Shown one piece after another: positions 8,744 to 17,597 of a DNA stretch of 64,000 nt. Numbering within the stretch: the stretch's first letter is position 1; every line of letters begins with the position of its first letter. A model generated the notes under the pieces. That model saw only the letters and a program-made list of their open reading frames with translations. It ran no database searches and was not told the origin of the DNA. Both the position numbers and the translations under genes were made by a program. The stretch spans positions 17,080 through 81,079 of the forward strand of contig JAKSRC010000009.1 in the NCBI GenBank assembly GCA_024403855.1, written 5' to 3'. This stretch comes from Saccharofermentans sp. GTDB lineage: Bacteria > Bacillota > Clostridia > Saccharofermentanales > Saccharofermentanaceae.

Positions 8744-9853
8744 TCAGATACCTGCTCCTTTTCCTATAACGATAGGATAATCGGGATGTCCTACAAGTCT
8801 GACACCAGGTCTTACAAACGCATTCTTGTCGAGAATAACGTTTTCGAGATGGCAATTCTCAGAAATGTGAACGTCCTGCATTATAACGCAATTTTTAATT
8901 GTCGTATTCTTAGCAATTGTAACACTTCTGAAGATTACTGAGCTCTCAGCCTTACCGTAGATGCGGCAACCGTCGGATACGATTGAATCAACGATCTCTG
9001 CATTATCGAAATAAAGTGTAGGAGCTTCGTCCTTGACCTTTGTGTAAATAGGCTTTCCGCTCCAGAAAAGGTCATTTCTGACAGATTCTGTAAGAAGGGA
9101 CATTGAAGCATTGAAATATGCCTGAACGCTGTTGATTCTTAATACGACACCTGTGTATTCAAAGCCATGAATCTTGAATTCATCAAACATCTTAACGATT
9201 GAGTGAATACCGAAATGGCTCTGACCATGTGCCATCTGGCGAGCAAGGATATCGATAAGAAGATCTCTTCTGAGGCAGAGAATACCAAGTGAACACTTAG
9301 TTGATGTAGACTTAGCAGGATTGTAAAGCATATCTCTTACCAAGCCGTCATCGTCGATATCCAAAATGAATGAAGGATTTCCGTACTTTGTACCATCACG
9401 GTTGTACATAACGGAGATATCGGCACCGGATTCCTCGTGAGACTTGATGAATGCATCAAATGTAGTATTGAGGATAACATTTGCACCGGAAACGATGACA
9501 TAAGGAGTTCTTGACTGTCTTAAGAAGTCGATAACACCAGAAAGTTCCTCGTCAGAGCTGATGTTTGTAGCCTCAGAGTTTACATAAGGAGGCAAAATGT
9601 GAAGACCGTCATTCTTTCTGTCCAAAGACCAAGCAGCACCTGTTCCGGTGTGGTCCATCAATGACTTGTACTTGTTATATGTAAGAAGTCCTACATTCTT
9701 TACGCCTGTATTGACCATGTTTGAAAGCATGAAGTCAATGATTCTGTATCTTCCGCCGAAAGGCATAGCGGAAAGTGCGCGAGGGTTGGAGAGCTCGCCC
9801 AGAGATATCTTTTTGTTGTCGGCCAAGATAAGGCCCATCGCATTATTAAACAT
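8744..9853 (-). CDS. glgD: glucose-1-phosphate adenylyltransferase-like subunit GlgD
   Basis: 369-residue GlgD, the regulatory partner of GlgC in Firmicute ADP-glucose pyrophosphorylase. The N terminus resembles GlgC (PFGGRYRIIDFMLSNMVNTGVKNVGLLT) but lacks the canonical GGxGxRL pyrophosphorylase loop, reading instead MGLILADNKKISLGELS, as expected for GlgD. The C-terminal half is a left-handed beta-helix type region with repeated V/I/C hexapeptides. It lies between glgC (20-nt gap) and glgA (2-nt gap). The start at 9853 has AAAGGAG about 10 nt upstream. Confidence 0.93.
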   Translation of the reverse strand: MFNNAMGLILADNKKISLGELSNPRALSAMPFGGRYRIIDFMLSNMVNTGVKNVGLLTYNKYKSLMDHTGTGAAWSLDRKNDGLHILPPYVNSEATNISSDEELSGVIDFLRQSRTPYVIVSGANVILNTTFDAFIKSHEESGADISVMYNRDGTKYGNPSFILDIDDDGLVRDMLYNPAKSTSTKCSLGILCLRRDLLIDILARQMAHGQSHFGIHSIVKMFDEFKIHGFEYTGVVLRINSVQAYFNASMSLLTESVRNDLFWSGKPIYTKVKDEAPTLYFDNAEIVDSIVSDGCRIYGKAESSVIFRSVTIAKNTTIKNCVIMQDVHISENCHLENVILDKNAFVRPGVRLVGHPDYPIVIGKGAGI

Positions 9854-9873
9854 AGATCTTAATCTCCTTTACC

Positions 9874-11133
9874 TCATGCTCTAGCTTTCTTTTCGATGAT
9901 CTTCTGATCTTCAGGAACTTCAACATCAGAATCGACCATGCAGTTTGCGGGAATTACCGCACCGTCCTTGATAGTAAGTCCACGCTCGAAAACGCAGATT
10001 CCTTCAGAACAGATCTTATGGTTGGTGTAAGGTCCTTCGCCTTCTACAAAGCTGCCGGCCTGAACATCCTTACCGATAACTGTGCCGCTATCGATAACGC
10101 AACGCTCGATATGAGCGCCTTCCTTTACAACTACGCCCGGCATAAGAACGCAATCCTTTACGAGAGCGCCCTTCTCGACGATTACGGATTCAGAAAGAAC
10201 TGAATGCTCAACGGTACCGAAGATTCTACAACCATCCGTAAGAGCGGAATTCTTAACCTTAGCGCCTGAACCAATGAAGTGTGAAGGCTTAACAGGGTTT
10301 CTGGAGAAGATCTTCCAGGATCTGTCAACGAGGTTAATATCTTCAGGCTTATCAAGGATATCCATATTTGTTTCCCAGAGGGAAGAAATTGTACCTACAT
10401 CCTTCCAGTAACCAGCAAATCTGTAAGCGCAGAGCTTCTTGCCCTGAGCCAAAAGATTAGGAACGATATTCTTACCGAAGTCGTTATTGGAATCAGGATT
10501 TGCTTCGTCTTCGATCAATGCCTGTCTCAATACATCCCATGTAAAAATGTAAACGCCCATGGAAGCGAGATTGCTCTTCGGCTTTGCAGGCTTTTCTTCG
10601 AACTCTTCGATTACATCGCCATCCTTTGTGTTAAGGATACCGAATCTGGGAGCCTCTTCCCACGGTACCTCATATACAGCGATTGTAGCATCAGCGCCCT
10701 TATCGATATGAGCCTTGAGCATTGCTGCATAATCCATCTTATAAATGTGGTCACCTGAGAGGATAACTACATATTCAGGATTGTTATCATCGATAAAGCT
10801 CATGTTCTGGTAAATAGCGTTAGCTGTTCCCTTATACCAGTCAGAACCTGAGTTACTCTGGAAAGGCGGAAGAATATAAGCACCCGCATTATTTCTGTCC
10901 AAATCCCATGGATGTCCGTTACCTACGTATGTGTTAAGAGCTAACGGTTGATACTGAGTAAGTACACCAACAATCTCTATTCCTGAGTTTACACAGTTAG
11001 AGAGAGGGAAATCGATAATCCTGTAACGGCTTCCAAAAGGTACTGCAGGCTTTGCTACTGTCTTTGTCAGTACGCCTAATCTGCTTCCCTGGCCTCCTGC
11101 GAGAATCATCGCAACGACTTCAGTTCTTGCCAT
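9874..11133 (-). CDS. glgC: glucose-1-phosphate adenylyltransferase
   Basis: ADP-glucose pyrophosphorylase catalytic subunit: glucose-1-phosphate + ATP gives ADP-glucose, the committed step of glycogen synthesis. 419 residues. Motifs: [16 protein letters not shown] (nucleotide loop), [37 protein letters not shown] and FEEKPAKPK, followed by a C-terminal beta-helix domain. The ATG at 11133 has GGAGG 9 nt upstream. Second gene of the operon, 23 nt after glgB. It has no Lys/Ala extension, in contrast to the two polymer-handling enzymes beside it. Confidence 0.96.
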   Translation of the reverse strand: MARTEVVAMILAGGQGSRLGVLTKTVAKPAVPFGSRYRIIDFPLSNCVNSGIEIVGVLTQYQPLALNTYVGNGHPWDLDRNNAGAYILPPFQSNSGSDWYKGTANAIYQNMSFIDDNNPEYVVILSGDHIYKMDYAAMLKAHIDKGADATIAVYEVPWEEAPRFGILNTKDGDVIEEFEEKPAKPKSNLASMGVYIFTWDVLRQALIEDEANPDSNNDFGKNIVPNLLAQGKKLCAYRFAGYWKDVGTISSLWETNMDILDKPEDINLVDRSWKIFSRNPVKPSHFIGSGAKVKNSALTDGCRIFGTVEHSVLSESVIVEKGALVKDCVLMPGVVVKEGAHIERCVIDSGTVIGKDVQAGSFVEGEGPYTNHKICSEGICVFERGLTIKDGAVIPANCMVDSDVEVPEDQKIIEKKARA

Positions 11134-11156
11134 AATGAACTACCTCCGTATATGAG

Positions 11157-13307
11157 TTATTTGTTTTTCTTTGTATTTGTTTCAGCCTTTTTGGAAGCAG
11201 CCTTCTTAGGAGCTGCCTTCTTTACCGGCTTTTTTGCTTCGGACTTAGTTGCCTTCTTCGCAGCAACAGGCTTTGCAGCCTCTTCCTTTTTAGCTACAGG
11301 CTTCTTAGCCACAGGCTTCTTGGCTACAGTCTTCTTAGGCTCTGCCTTCTTAGCAGAAGGCTTCTTTTCTGTAGCTTTCTTAGGTTCAGCCTTCTTAGCA
11401 GCAACTTTCTTAGCCTTCTTCTTTACAGGATCCTTAACCTTCATGAAATAGATACCTGCAAGAGGAGGAAGATTTATCTTAACCTTATAAGGCTTACCAT
11501 TCATAGGCTCATCGATAGCTTCGAAGCAGCCTTCCATATCAGTTCCTGTAGGATAACCGGAACCGCCATGGCACATATCATCTGTGTTGAAGACGATCTT
11601 ATAAGTACCGAGCTCATAAACCGGCATCTCATAACCTTCAAGTGGCTGAGGAACCATGTTAAGAGCAACGTAAATATCGTTCTTCTTCGGATCAGGACAA
11701 GATCTCTTATAAATGAATACATTGTTCTTCGTATCTGAAGCATCAATCCATTCAAAACCTGCCCATGTGTGATCGTCTTCCCAAAGCTGTGAGTTCTCAA
11801 TATAGAATTTATTGAGTTCACTATTAAAGTTCTGAAGCAAACGATGTGATTCGTAATCAAGTAAGAACCACTCAAGCTGCTCATAAAAACGCCATTCAAT
11901 GAACTGACCGAACTCAGCACCCATGAAATTGAGCTTTCCGCCCGGATGACTGATCTGATAAAGCATCATGGTACGAAGTGAAGCAAACTTTCTCCAGATA
12001 TCACCAGGCATCTTATCGATCAAAGAATGCTTTCCGTGAACAACTTCGTCATGAGAAAGACTCAGGAGATAATTCTCAGAGAATGCATACATCATTGAGA
12101 AACAGAACTCATCGTGATGCCAAGCACGAGCATATGAATCAGTTGAGAAGTAATTCAATGTGTCGTGCATCCAGCCCATGTTCCACTTATGAGTAAATCC
12201 CAAACCACCGAATTCGACAGGATGAGTAACCTTAGGCCATGCTGTGGATTCTTCTGCAACAAGCATTGCATGAGGATAGTTTTTACGAAGAGTAGAATTA
12301 AGCTTCTTGAAGAAATCGATTGCCTCAAGATTCTCATTTCCACCGTATTTGTTCGGGATATACTGCTGTCTTCCGTAATCTCTGTAAAGCATTGAAGATA
12401 CGGCATCAACACGAATACCATCCAAGTGATACTCATCGATCCAGTAAACAGCATTGGAAATCAAGAAAGAAATAACTTCATTCTTGGAATAATCGAAAAC
12501 ATAAGTACCCCATTCCCTATGCTCACCGATTCTGGGATCTGCATATTCATAACAAGGTGTACCGTCAAATCTGACAAGACCTTCCATGTTCTTTGGGAAA
12601 TGAGCCGGAACCCAGTCAAGAATAACGGAAATGCCATTCTGGTGAAGGACATCAACCATGAACTTGAAATCAGCAGGTGTTCCGAATCTTGAAGTAACTG
12701 CATAGTAGCCTGTAACCTGATAACCCCATGAATCATCAAGAGGGTGCTCTAAAATAGGCATGAACTCTACATGTGTGTAGTGCATCTTTTTGCAGTAATC
12801 AGCAAGATCAATAGCAAGTTCTCTATAGGTAAAGAAATTGCCGTCAGGATGTCTTCTCCATGAACCAAGATGAATCTCATAGATATTCAATGGCTGCGGA
12901 GCCAAAGCATCCTTACGATTCTTTACGAACTCATCATCATTCCAAACATAATCGTTGGGATCATAAAGGATTGATGCATTATTGGGTCTTGTCTCAAAGT
13001 GTCTTGCAAAGGGATCGCCCTTCTCATAGATTCTGTTATCAGCACCAATAACTCTGTACTTATATCTGTCCCACTGCTGTGCACCGGGAACCTTCTGCTC
13101 CCAGATACCAGTCTTGCCAAGCATAAACATCTGGCACTCATTTGGATCCCATTCATTAAAGTCACCCATGATGGAAACCATTCTTGCATTAGGGGCCCAG
13201 ACGCGGAATATGAAGCCCTTCCCGTTCTCATCTTCGTACGGATGAGCACCGAGGAACTTGTAGCTCATATAGTTATCGCCTTGGTTAAATAAATAAGCGG
13301 CGTCCAT
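11157..13307 (-). CDS. glgB: 1,4-alpha-glucan branching enzyme with H1-like C-terminal tail
   Basis: Glycogen branching enzyme, 716 residues: N-terminal CBM48-like domain (about 15-110, KGFIFRVWAPNA), GH13 barrel with catalytic Asp301 (GIRVDAV), AEES at about 351-354 and SHDE near 418-421, and a C-terminal beta domain ending at about residue 627. The last 89 residues are a Lys/Ala/Pro-rich tail of AKK and AEPKK repeats with virtually no acidic or hydrophobic blocks, absent from ordinary branching enzymes (about 620-660 residues). First gene of the glg operon, behind a strong promoter and a palindromic leader. A GGAGG sits 12 nt before the ATG; MSYKF at residue 14 is an alternative start. Confidence 0.95.
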   Translation of the reverse strand: MDAAYLFNQGDNYMSYKFLGAHPYEDENGKGFIFRVWAPNARMVSIMGDFNEWDPNECQMFMLGKTGIWEQKVPGAQQWDRYKYRVIGADNRIYEKGDPFARHFETRPNNASILYDPNDYVWNDDEFVKNRKDALAPQPLNIYEIHLGSWRRHPDGNFFTYRELAIDLADYCKKMHYTHVEFMPILEHPLDDSWGYQVTGYYAVTSRFGTPADFKFMVDVLHQNGISVILDWVPAHFPKNMEGLVRFDGTPCYEYADPRIGEHREWGTYVFDYSKNEVISFLISNAVYWIDEYHLDGIRVDAVSSMLYRDYGRQQYIPNKYGGNENLEAIDFFKKLNSTLRKNYPHAMLVAEESTAWPKVTHPVEFGGLGFTHKWNMGWMHDTLNYFSTDSYARAWHHDEFCFSMMYAFSENYLLSLSHDEVVHGKHSLIDKMPGDIWRKFASLRTMMLYQISHPGGKLNFMGAEFGQFIEWRFYEQLEWFLLDYESHRLLQNFNSELNKFYIENSQLWEDDHTWAGFEWIDASDTKNNVFIYKRSCPDPKKNDIYVALNMVPQPLEGYEMPVYELGTYKIVFNTDDMCHGGSGYPTGTDMEGCFEAIDEPMNGKPYKVKINLPPLAGIYFMKVKDPVKKKAKKVAAKKAEPKKATEKKPSAKKAEPKKTVAKKPVAKKPVAKKEEAAKPVAAKKATKSEAKKPVKKAAPKKAASKKAETNTKKNK
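11160..11426 (-). repeat. DNA encoding the AKK-type tail of GlgB
   Basis: Coding repeat for 89 residues (about 628-716) of GlgB made of AKK, PKK and VAKKP units. It is the longest tail of this type in the window. The reverse strand reads as a hydrophobic open frame, which is a compositional shadow and not a gene. Confidence 0.85.
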
Positions 13308-13333
13308 AAATGTAGCTTATCCTCCCTGTGTCG

Positions 13334-13388
13334 TATTTTTGACTTAAACGACAAAAAATCGCGTCAAAAATAAGGACAGTAGTCCTTA
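13334..13388 (-). promoter_or_regulatory. palindromic leader of the glycogen operon
   Basis: Between the promoter and glgB there are two perfect inverted repeats: TATTTTTGAC (13334-13343) with GTCAAAAATA (13363-13372), and TAAGGAC (13371-13377) with GTCCTTA (13382-13388). The second lies only a few nucleotides downstream of the predicted transcription start and looks like an operator; the first could form an RNA hairpin with a further CGA/TCG pairing inside its loop. Function is inferred. Confidence 0.5.
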
Positions 13389-13397
13389 ATAACAGAT

Positions 13398-13426
13398 ATT
13401 ATAAACTAAGTTATGAGATTTACCAA
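13398..13426 (-). promoter_or_regulatory. glgB operon promoter
   Basis: Sigma-A-type promoter on the minus strand: -35 TTGGTA (13421-13426), 17-bp spacer, -10 TATAAT (13398-13403). The predicted start is near 13391, giving a leader of about 85 nt before glgB. Confidence 0.75.
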
Positions 13427-13436
13427 CTAAAAATAC

Positions 13437-13470
13437 AAAAAAATGCACAAAACCGCCTTTGGTTTTGTGC
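13437..13470 (-). terminator. terminator of the diguanylate cyclase gene
   Basis: Perfect 10-bp stem GCACAAAACC / GGTTTTGTGC with a 6-nt loop (13445-13470), followed on the minus strand by a run of seven T (13437-13443). It separates the cyclase from the glg operon, so the two are independently transcribed. Confidence 0.85.
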
Positions 13471-13499
13471 AATATTACATAATCGTAACATTTAACAAA

Positions 13500-15431
13500 T
13501 CAGATATATGTTCTACCTCTGCCCTTTTTATGCTGTCTCTTCTCCGAATACATGAGCTTGTCAGCATCTCTTATGCATTCTTCGAAATATTCATGTGAAT
13601 CACCATCAAAAGAATCGTCCAAACAATCGATATGGACACCACAACTGATAACTACCTTAAACGGCTTTTCGTCCAAAGACACTTTCTGTTCTATAAGGCT
13701 TCTGACTTTCGAGATATACTCTTGCGCCTTCTCCTCGGTATAGTTCTTAGCGATAACAGTAAACTCATCTCCACCGGCTCTTGCACATATTTCATTTCCA
13801 TCTGAAGTTCTCGAAAGAGCATAGGCAATTGTCTTGAGACCGTAGTCTCCCTCGTTATGGCCGAAGTTATCATTGATATACTTGAGATCATCCATATCTA
13901 TCGTTATAACAGCCAGACCGGATTTATTTCTGATGCAATCATCAAGATATTCAGCAAATCGCTCCTCCAGACCTCTTCTGTTAAAGATCTCAGTAAGCAA
14001 GTCTCTGTTGGAAAGGAATTCCAGTCGTGATACCGTAAGTTCAAGATTCTTTTGAATACATCTTCTGTCGAGCATAACACCGAGATCAACAAACCACGAT
14101 TGCACTGCTCGCTGGTCACGCGCTTCCAGTTCAGGTGTTACGATTATATATCCCATGTAATACTCGAGATGGTGAATGGAGAAAATATAATATGGTTCCG
14201 GATTCTCCATAAGTCCAAAAGGAAGCAAGTCCTTTTTCCTGAACGTTATATTCGAAACTTCCCTGTCACCAAGATAACCATTAATCAACGTCATTTCTTC
14301 GTCAGTACTACTGAAATTTTCGTCAAGCACTCTCTTCTTATCCCATCCGGGAGCAAGACATACAAGCATGTCCTTAAAGCCTAAATCGACCTTGGTGCTA
14401 TTGCAGACTTCCTTAAAAAACTCATCCAAAGAATCAGCATCGGCAACTTTGAGCATCAGGTTTGTCGTCGATTGCGAGATTCTTACCGAATTATCCAGTT
14501 TCTTTAAGAATACTTCTCTAAAATCTTCAATACCATCAATAGAATTGGATGCACAACCACAGGACTGATTCTCAATAAGTTCGCCTACAATTCGAATATC
14601 ATTCTCTATGGTCTCACCGTCGAAAATCTTAAGCAGGGACAAGACTGCCTCATAACCGGAATCGTAGAAAGGCTGACGAATTGTAGTTACAGTTGGAAAT
14701 CCGTTCAAAGCTTCTGATACAGCATCAAAACCTGTTACTATGAAATCTTCCGGGATTCTGATGTTTCTTTCCTTACATGCATTAATAAGGCCTATGGCAC
14801 TATAGTCATTAACACAGGCAATTGCATCAGGAAATTCTTTTCCATTCTGTCGGCAGTGCTCAAGTATAGTATCAAGAGCATCCGGTCCTGCGTTATACCA
14901 GAGATTGCCATATACGACCTTATCCTCATCAAAAGGAATTCCATGTTCTTCTAATGAGTGCTTATATCCGGAATATCTTTCACTTGCAAAGAACAGATTC
15001 TGATCACCTGAAAGATGGTAAATATCCTTACAGTTATGTTTTTCAATCAGGTGGTCGACAATTTTCTTAAAGGATTTCTCGTTATCACAAATAATATTTT
15101 GATACTTATCGTCATATTCGCCGATGTTAATGACAGGCAAAGTGGTCTTGGCCAGAATCTTATCCAAATGCTTTTTTGTTATCTCGTCAATGAAAGTTGT
15201 TATTGTGATAACACCATCAAATATGTCGAGATTAGCAATATCATAAGCTACGGTCTCACCATTATCATATCTAGAGAAATCGCTGTGCTCCAAATTGGTA
15301 TATGAATCACCAAAACTCGTCAAAAAGATAATTTTAATTCCATGTGCTCTGGCAGCGTCCTCAATGCCCTTCTGCATCATTATGCACATTTGGTCATAAA
15401 TATGAGATGTAAATACAGCAATTTTCTTCAT
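13500..15431 (-). CDS. soluble diguanylate cyclase with periplasmic-binding-protein-like sensor
   Basis: 643 residues. The N-terminal ~290 residues match the LacI/Peripla_BP sugar-binding fold (MKKIAVFTSHIYDQM start; the PDAIACVNDYSAIGLINACKERNIRIPEDFIVTGFD segment is diagnostic when read in parts), but there is no helix-turn-helix, signal peptide or membrane helix, so sensing is cytoplasmic. A middle region of unclear family follows, then a GGDEF domain with an intact GGDEF motif at 553-557, so c-di-GMP synthesis is likely. The RxxD ahead of it is out of register for a canonical inhibitory I-site. The gene lies directly upstream of the glycogen operon on the same strand, but a strong terminator intervenes. 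Ligand unknown; a sugar or sugar phosphate is an inference from the fold. Confidence 0.88.
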   Translation of the reverse strand: MKKIAVFTSHIYDQMCIMMQKGIEDAARAHGIKIIFLTSFGDSYTNLEHSDFSRYDNGETVAYDIANLDIFDGVITITTFIDEITKKHLDKILAKTTLPVINIGEYDDKYQNIICDNEKSFKKIVDHLIEKHNCKDIYHLSGDQNLFFASERYSGYKHSLEEHGIPFDEDKVVYGNLWYNAGPDALDTILEHCRQNGKEFPDAIACVNDYSAIGLINACKERNIRIPEDFIVTGFDAVSEALNGFPTVTTIRQPFYDSGYEAVLSLLKIFDGETIENDIRIVGELIENQSCGCASNSIDGIEDFREVFLKKLDNSVRISQSTTNLMLKVADADSLDEFFKEVCNSTKVDLGFKDMLVCLAPGWDKKRVLDENFSSTDEEMTLINGYLGDREVSNITFRKKDLLPFGLMENPEPYYIFSIHHLEYYMGYIIVTPELEARDQRAVQSWFVDLGVMLDRRCIQKNLELTVSRLEFLSNRDLLTEIFNRRGLEERFAEYLDDCIRNKSGLAVITIDMDDLKYINDNFGHNEGDYGLKTIAYALSRTSDGNEICARAGGDEFTVIAKNYTEEKAQEYISKVRSLIEQKVSLDEKPFKVVISCGVHIDCLDDSFDGDSHEYFEECIRDADKLMYSEKRQHKKGRGRTYI

Positions 15432-15592
15432 AAGATAAACTCAATCGACTAGCCCAAAATTCAATAATATTATATAGACATTGCAAAACGATATGATTAA
15501 CTAAATGTAAATTATGCTTTATCTTTTTTGAATACTTTGGTTAGGCAAAAAAGTGTTATTCTATTCAGAGCAAGTAAAGTGAGGTTGATTAT

Positions 15593-16126
15593 ATGAAATA
15601 CTTCGTTGCATCAGATATACACGGCGACTCATACTGGGCAGAGCGCGTTATTACAGGATTTAAAGAAAGCGGAGCTGAAAAGCTCATCTTATTGGGGGAT
15701 ATTCTCTACCATGGTCCAAGAAACAATCTGCCGGAACATTATGAACCCAAGAAAGTAATTGAGATGCTCAATAACATCGCAGATAAAATCATCGCCGTAA
15801 GAGGCAACTGCGATACCGAAGTAGATCAGATGGTTTTAAAATTTCCTATCCTTGCAGATTACATTTATCTGGTTGATGAGGGAACAGTTTTCTTTGCAAC
15901 TCACGGACATAAATTTAATCCGATGAGCCTGCCTTCAGTCATGCCGGAAGGTGCGATACTTCTTACAGGCCATACGCACGTTGCAGGCGATAATGTTGTT
16001 GATTGCGCTAATGGTTCAAAGATTCGTTATATGAATCCCGGCTCCCCCTCCATTCCAAAGGAAAACACCAAGCCATCATACATCATAATCGAGAATGGCA
16101 AGGCCGAGCTTATTCCTTTCGATTAA
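15593..16126 (+). CDS. yfcE: YfcE-family metallophosphodiesterase
   Basis: 177-residue calcineurin-like phosphoesterase. Metal-binding motifs of the MJ0936/YfcE group are all present: SDIHGD, LGDILYHG, GNCDTEVD, THGH and GHTHVAG, plus the C-terminal NPGSPSIPK. Family members hydrolyse phosphodiesters in vitro; the physiological substrate is uncertain. GAGG lies 8 nt before the ATG. It is divergent from the diguanylate cyclase, sharing a 161-bp upstream region, and ends at a bidirectional terminator facing the oxidoreductase operon. Whether it acts in the same signalling context as the cyclase is not shown by the sequence. Confidence 0.92.
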   Translation: MKYFVASDIHGDSYWAERVITGFKESGAEKLILLGDILYHGPRNNLPEHYEPKKVIEMLNNIADKIIAVRGNCDTEVDQMVLKFPILADYIYLVDEGTVFFATHGHKFNPMSLPSVMPEGAILLTGHTHVAGDNVVDCANGSKIRYMNPGSPSIPKENTKPSYIIIENGKAELIPFD

Positions 16127-16171
16127 TCAGCTTTCATATCAAGGAGATTGCCAAACAAAAAACTTTAAAAT

Positions 16172-16215
16172 AAAAGGAGGCTACGTCATACCGTAACCTC
16201 CTTTAATATTTTTTA
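16172..16215. terminator. bidirectional intrinsic terminator
   Basis: AAAGGAGG-C-TACG / CGTA-A-CCTCCTTT stem with a 6-nt loop (16173-16204), flanked by T-rich tracts on both strands. It lies between yfcE (plus) and the oxidoreductase operon (minus), which converge here. Confidence 0.8.
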
Positions 16216-16235
16216 ATATCGCTTATGCCAGCAAA

Positions 16236-16775
16236 TTACTGAGCAAAAGCAGCGCCTCTGTCGAAAGCTTCCATATTCTTGGGAATAAGGTTGTGCTTTC
16301 TTTCAGGGAGAATCTCATAGAGAGACTTCTCAAAAGATTCTCTGGACAAGCAACCTGTAGCAGTAGCCATGCATCCGATCATTGTGATAGGAGCAAACAT
16401 CATCTTACCAAGCTCAGAAGCGATATCAGAAGCTTCCATAGCGATAACCTTGATGTCTGTACGTGTAGGTCTTGTCTTAATGAGTGATGAATCGAGAATC
16501 ATCAAAGCACCGGGCTTTAACTGGCTCTCGAACTTCTCCATTGAAGGCTGGTTGAGGCAGATAACTACGTCAGCATCGTTTACAACGGGTGAGCCGATAG
16601 GGCTGTCGGAAATAACGACTGAGCAGTTTGCTGTACCACCACGCATCTCAGGTCCATATGAAGGGAACCAGGAAACTTCTCTACCTTCGTAAAGAGCAGC
16701 TTCTGCAGCCATCTTACCTGCAGAGAGAATACCCTGACCGCCGAAGCCGGCAAAAATAATGGAAAAATCAATCAT
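16236..16775 (-). CDS. 2-oxoacid:ferredoxin oxidoreductase, gamma subunit
   Basis: 179-residue POR-gamma domain subunit of a KorABCD/VorABCD-type complex that oxidatively decarboxylates a 2-oxoacid to acyl-CoA and reduces ferredoxin. Evidence: FAGFGGQGILSAGKMAAEAAL near the N terminus (read in parts), the FPSYGPEMRGGTANC motif and the VVICLNQPS region. It is the last gene of a four-gene operon (delta-alpha-beta-gamma), with its start directly adjacent to the beta stop. The substrate (2-oxoisovalerate, 2-oxoglutarate or other) cannot be told from sequence reading. Confidence 0.92.
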   Translation of the reverse strand: MIDFSIIFAGFGGQGILSAGKMAAEAALYEGREVSWFPSYGPEMRGGTANCSVVISDSPIGSPVVNDADVVICLNQPSMEKFESQLKPGALMILDSSLIKTRPTRTDIKVIAMEASDIASELGKMMFAPITMIGCMATATGCLSRESFEKSLYEILPERKHNLIPKNMEAFDRGAAFAQ

Positions 16776-17597
16776 TTATTTTACCTCCCCAACGTTTACG
16801 AAGTTACCTGAAGTTGCAGGAATAGCGCCGGAAACATAATTGCCGTTCTCATCGAAAACGAGATCCTGTCCCTTATAGCATCCGAGAGGATACTGCTTTT
16901 CCATGTTCTCCTTGAGCCAATCCATAGCTGCAAGAGGCTCTTTACCCCAGTTTGTAGGGCAAGTAGAAAGAACTTCAACGAGTGAGAAACCAAGGCCATT
17001 CTTCTGAACATCGAAAGCCTTCTTAATAGCTTTCTTAGCGTTCTGAATGTTCTTGTAATCTGTTACAGCGACACGCTCAATATAAGCAGCACCTGTAAGG
17101 CTGGACAAGAACTCAGAAACGTTAATAGGATAACCCTGTCTCTGAGGATCACGACCCCAAGGTGAAGTTGTAGTAACCTGGCCTACCAATGTAGTAGGAG
17201 CCATCTGACCTGAAGTCATACCGTAAACTGCGTTGTTTACGAAGATAACAGTGATCTTCTCACCTCTTGCTGCTGCGTGAACGATCTCAGCTGTACCGAT
17301 GGAAGCGAGGTCGCCGTCACCCTGATATGTGAAGACGAAGCTGTCCTTCAAGTTTCTCTTAATACCTGTTGCAACAGCCGGAGCTCTACCGTGAGCTGCC
17401 TGAACCATGTCGCAAGCAAAATACTCATATGAGTTGTAAGTACATCCTACGGATGCAACACCTACTGCTGTCTCCAAAGCATCCTGCTCAACCAATGTCT
17501 CAGCCAAAAGTCTGTGGATGATACCGTGGCAGCAACCAGGGCAATAATGGAAAGGCTTATCTGTAAGGCCCTTTGTGGGTTCGAAAACTACAGCCAT
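16776..17597 (-). CDS. 2-oxoacid:ferredoxin oxidoreductase, beta subunit (TPP-binding)
   Basis: 273-residue thiamine-pyrophosphate-binding subunit. It shows FHYCPGCCHG at the N terminus, where the conserved Cys residues are expected for a 4Fe-4S site, the TPP-Mg motif GDGDLASIGTAE followed by the NNAVYGMTSGQ segment, and the CPTNWGKEP motif near the C terminus typical of KorB/VorA-like proteins. The start overlaps the alpha-subunit stop (TGATG). It works with the alpha, gamma and ferredoxin subunits encoded beside it. Cytoplasmic. Confidence 0.93.
   Translation of the reverse strand: MAVVFEPTKGLTDKPFHYCPGCCHGIIHRLLAETLVEQDALETAVGVASVGCTYNSYEYFACDMVQAAHGRAPAVATGIKRNLKDSFVFTYQGDGDLASIGTAEIVHAAARGEKITVIFVNNAVYGMTSGQMAPTTLVGQVTTTSPWGRDPQRQGYPINVSEFLSSLTGAAYIERVAVTDYKNIQNAKKAIKKAFDVQKNGLGFSLVEVLSTCPTNWGKEPLAAMDWLKENMEKQYPLGCYKGQDLVFDENGNYVSGAIPATSGNFVNVGEVK

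Noticed and set aside
8742..8855. Longer N terminus for GlgA
   Set aside because: It overlaps glgD in another frame, is Arg/Cys-rich without similarity to glycogen synthase, and a good start lies at 8741.
11152..11451. Plus-strand open frame of hydrophobic Phe/Ala/Leu repeats opposite the GlgB tail (similar ones at 43170-43385 and 47166-47483)
   Set aside because: It is the reverse complement of Lys/Ala-rich coding repeats; composition explains it, and it has no ribosome binding site or independent signal.
13764..13790. RxxD inhibitory site in the diguanylate cyclase
   Set aside because: The RTSD stretch is three residues out of the canonical spacing from GGDEF, so product inhibition is not claimed.
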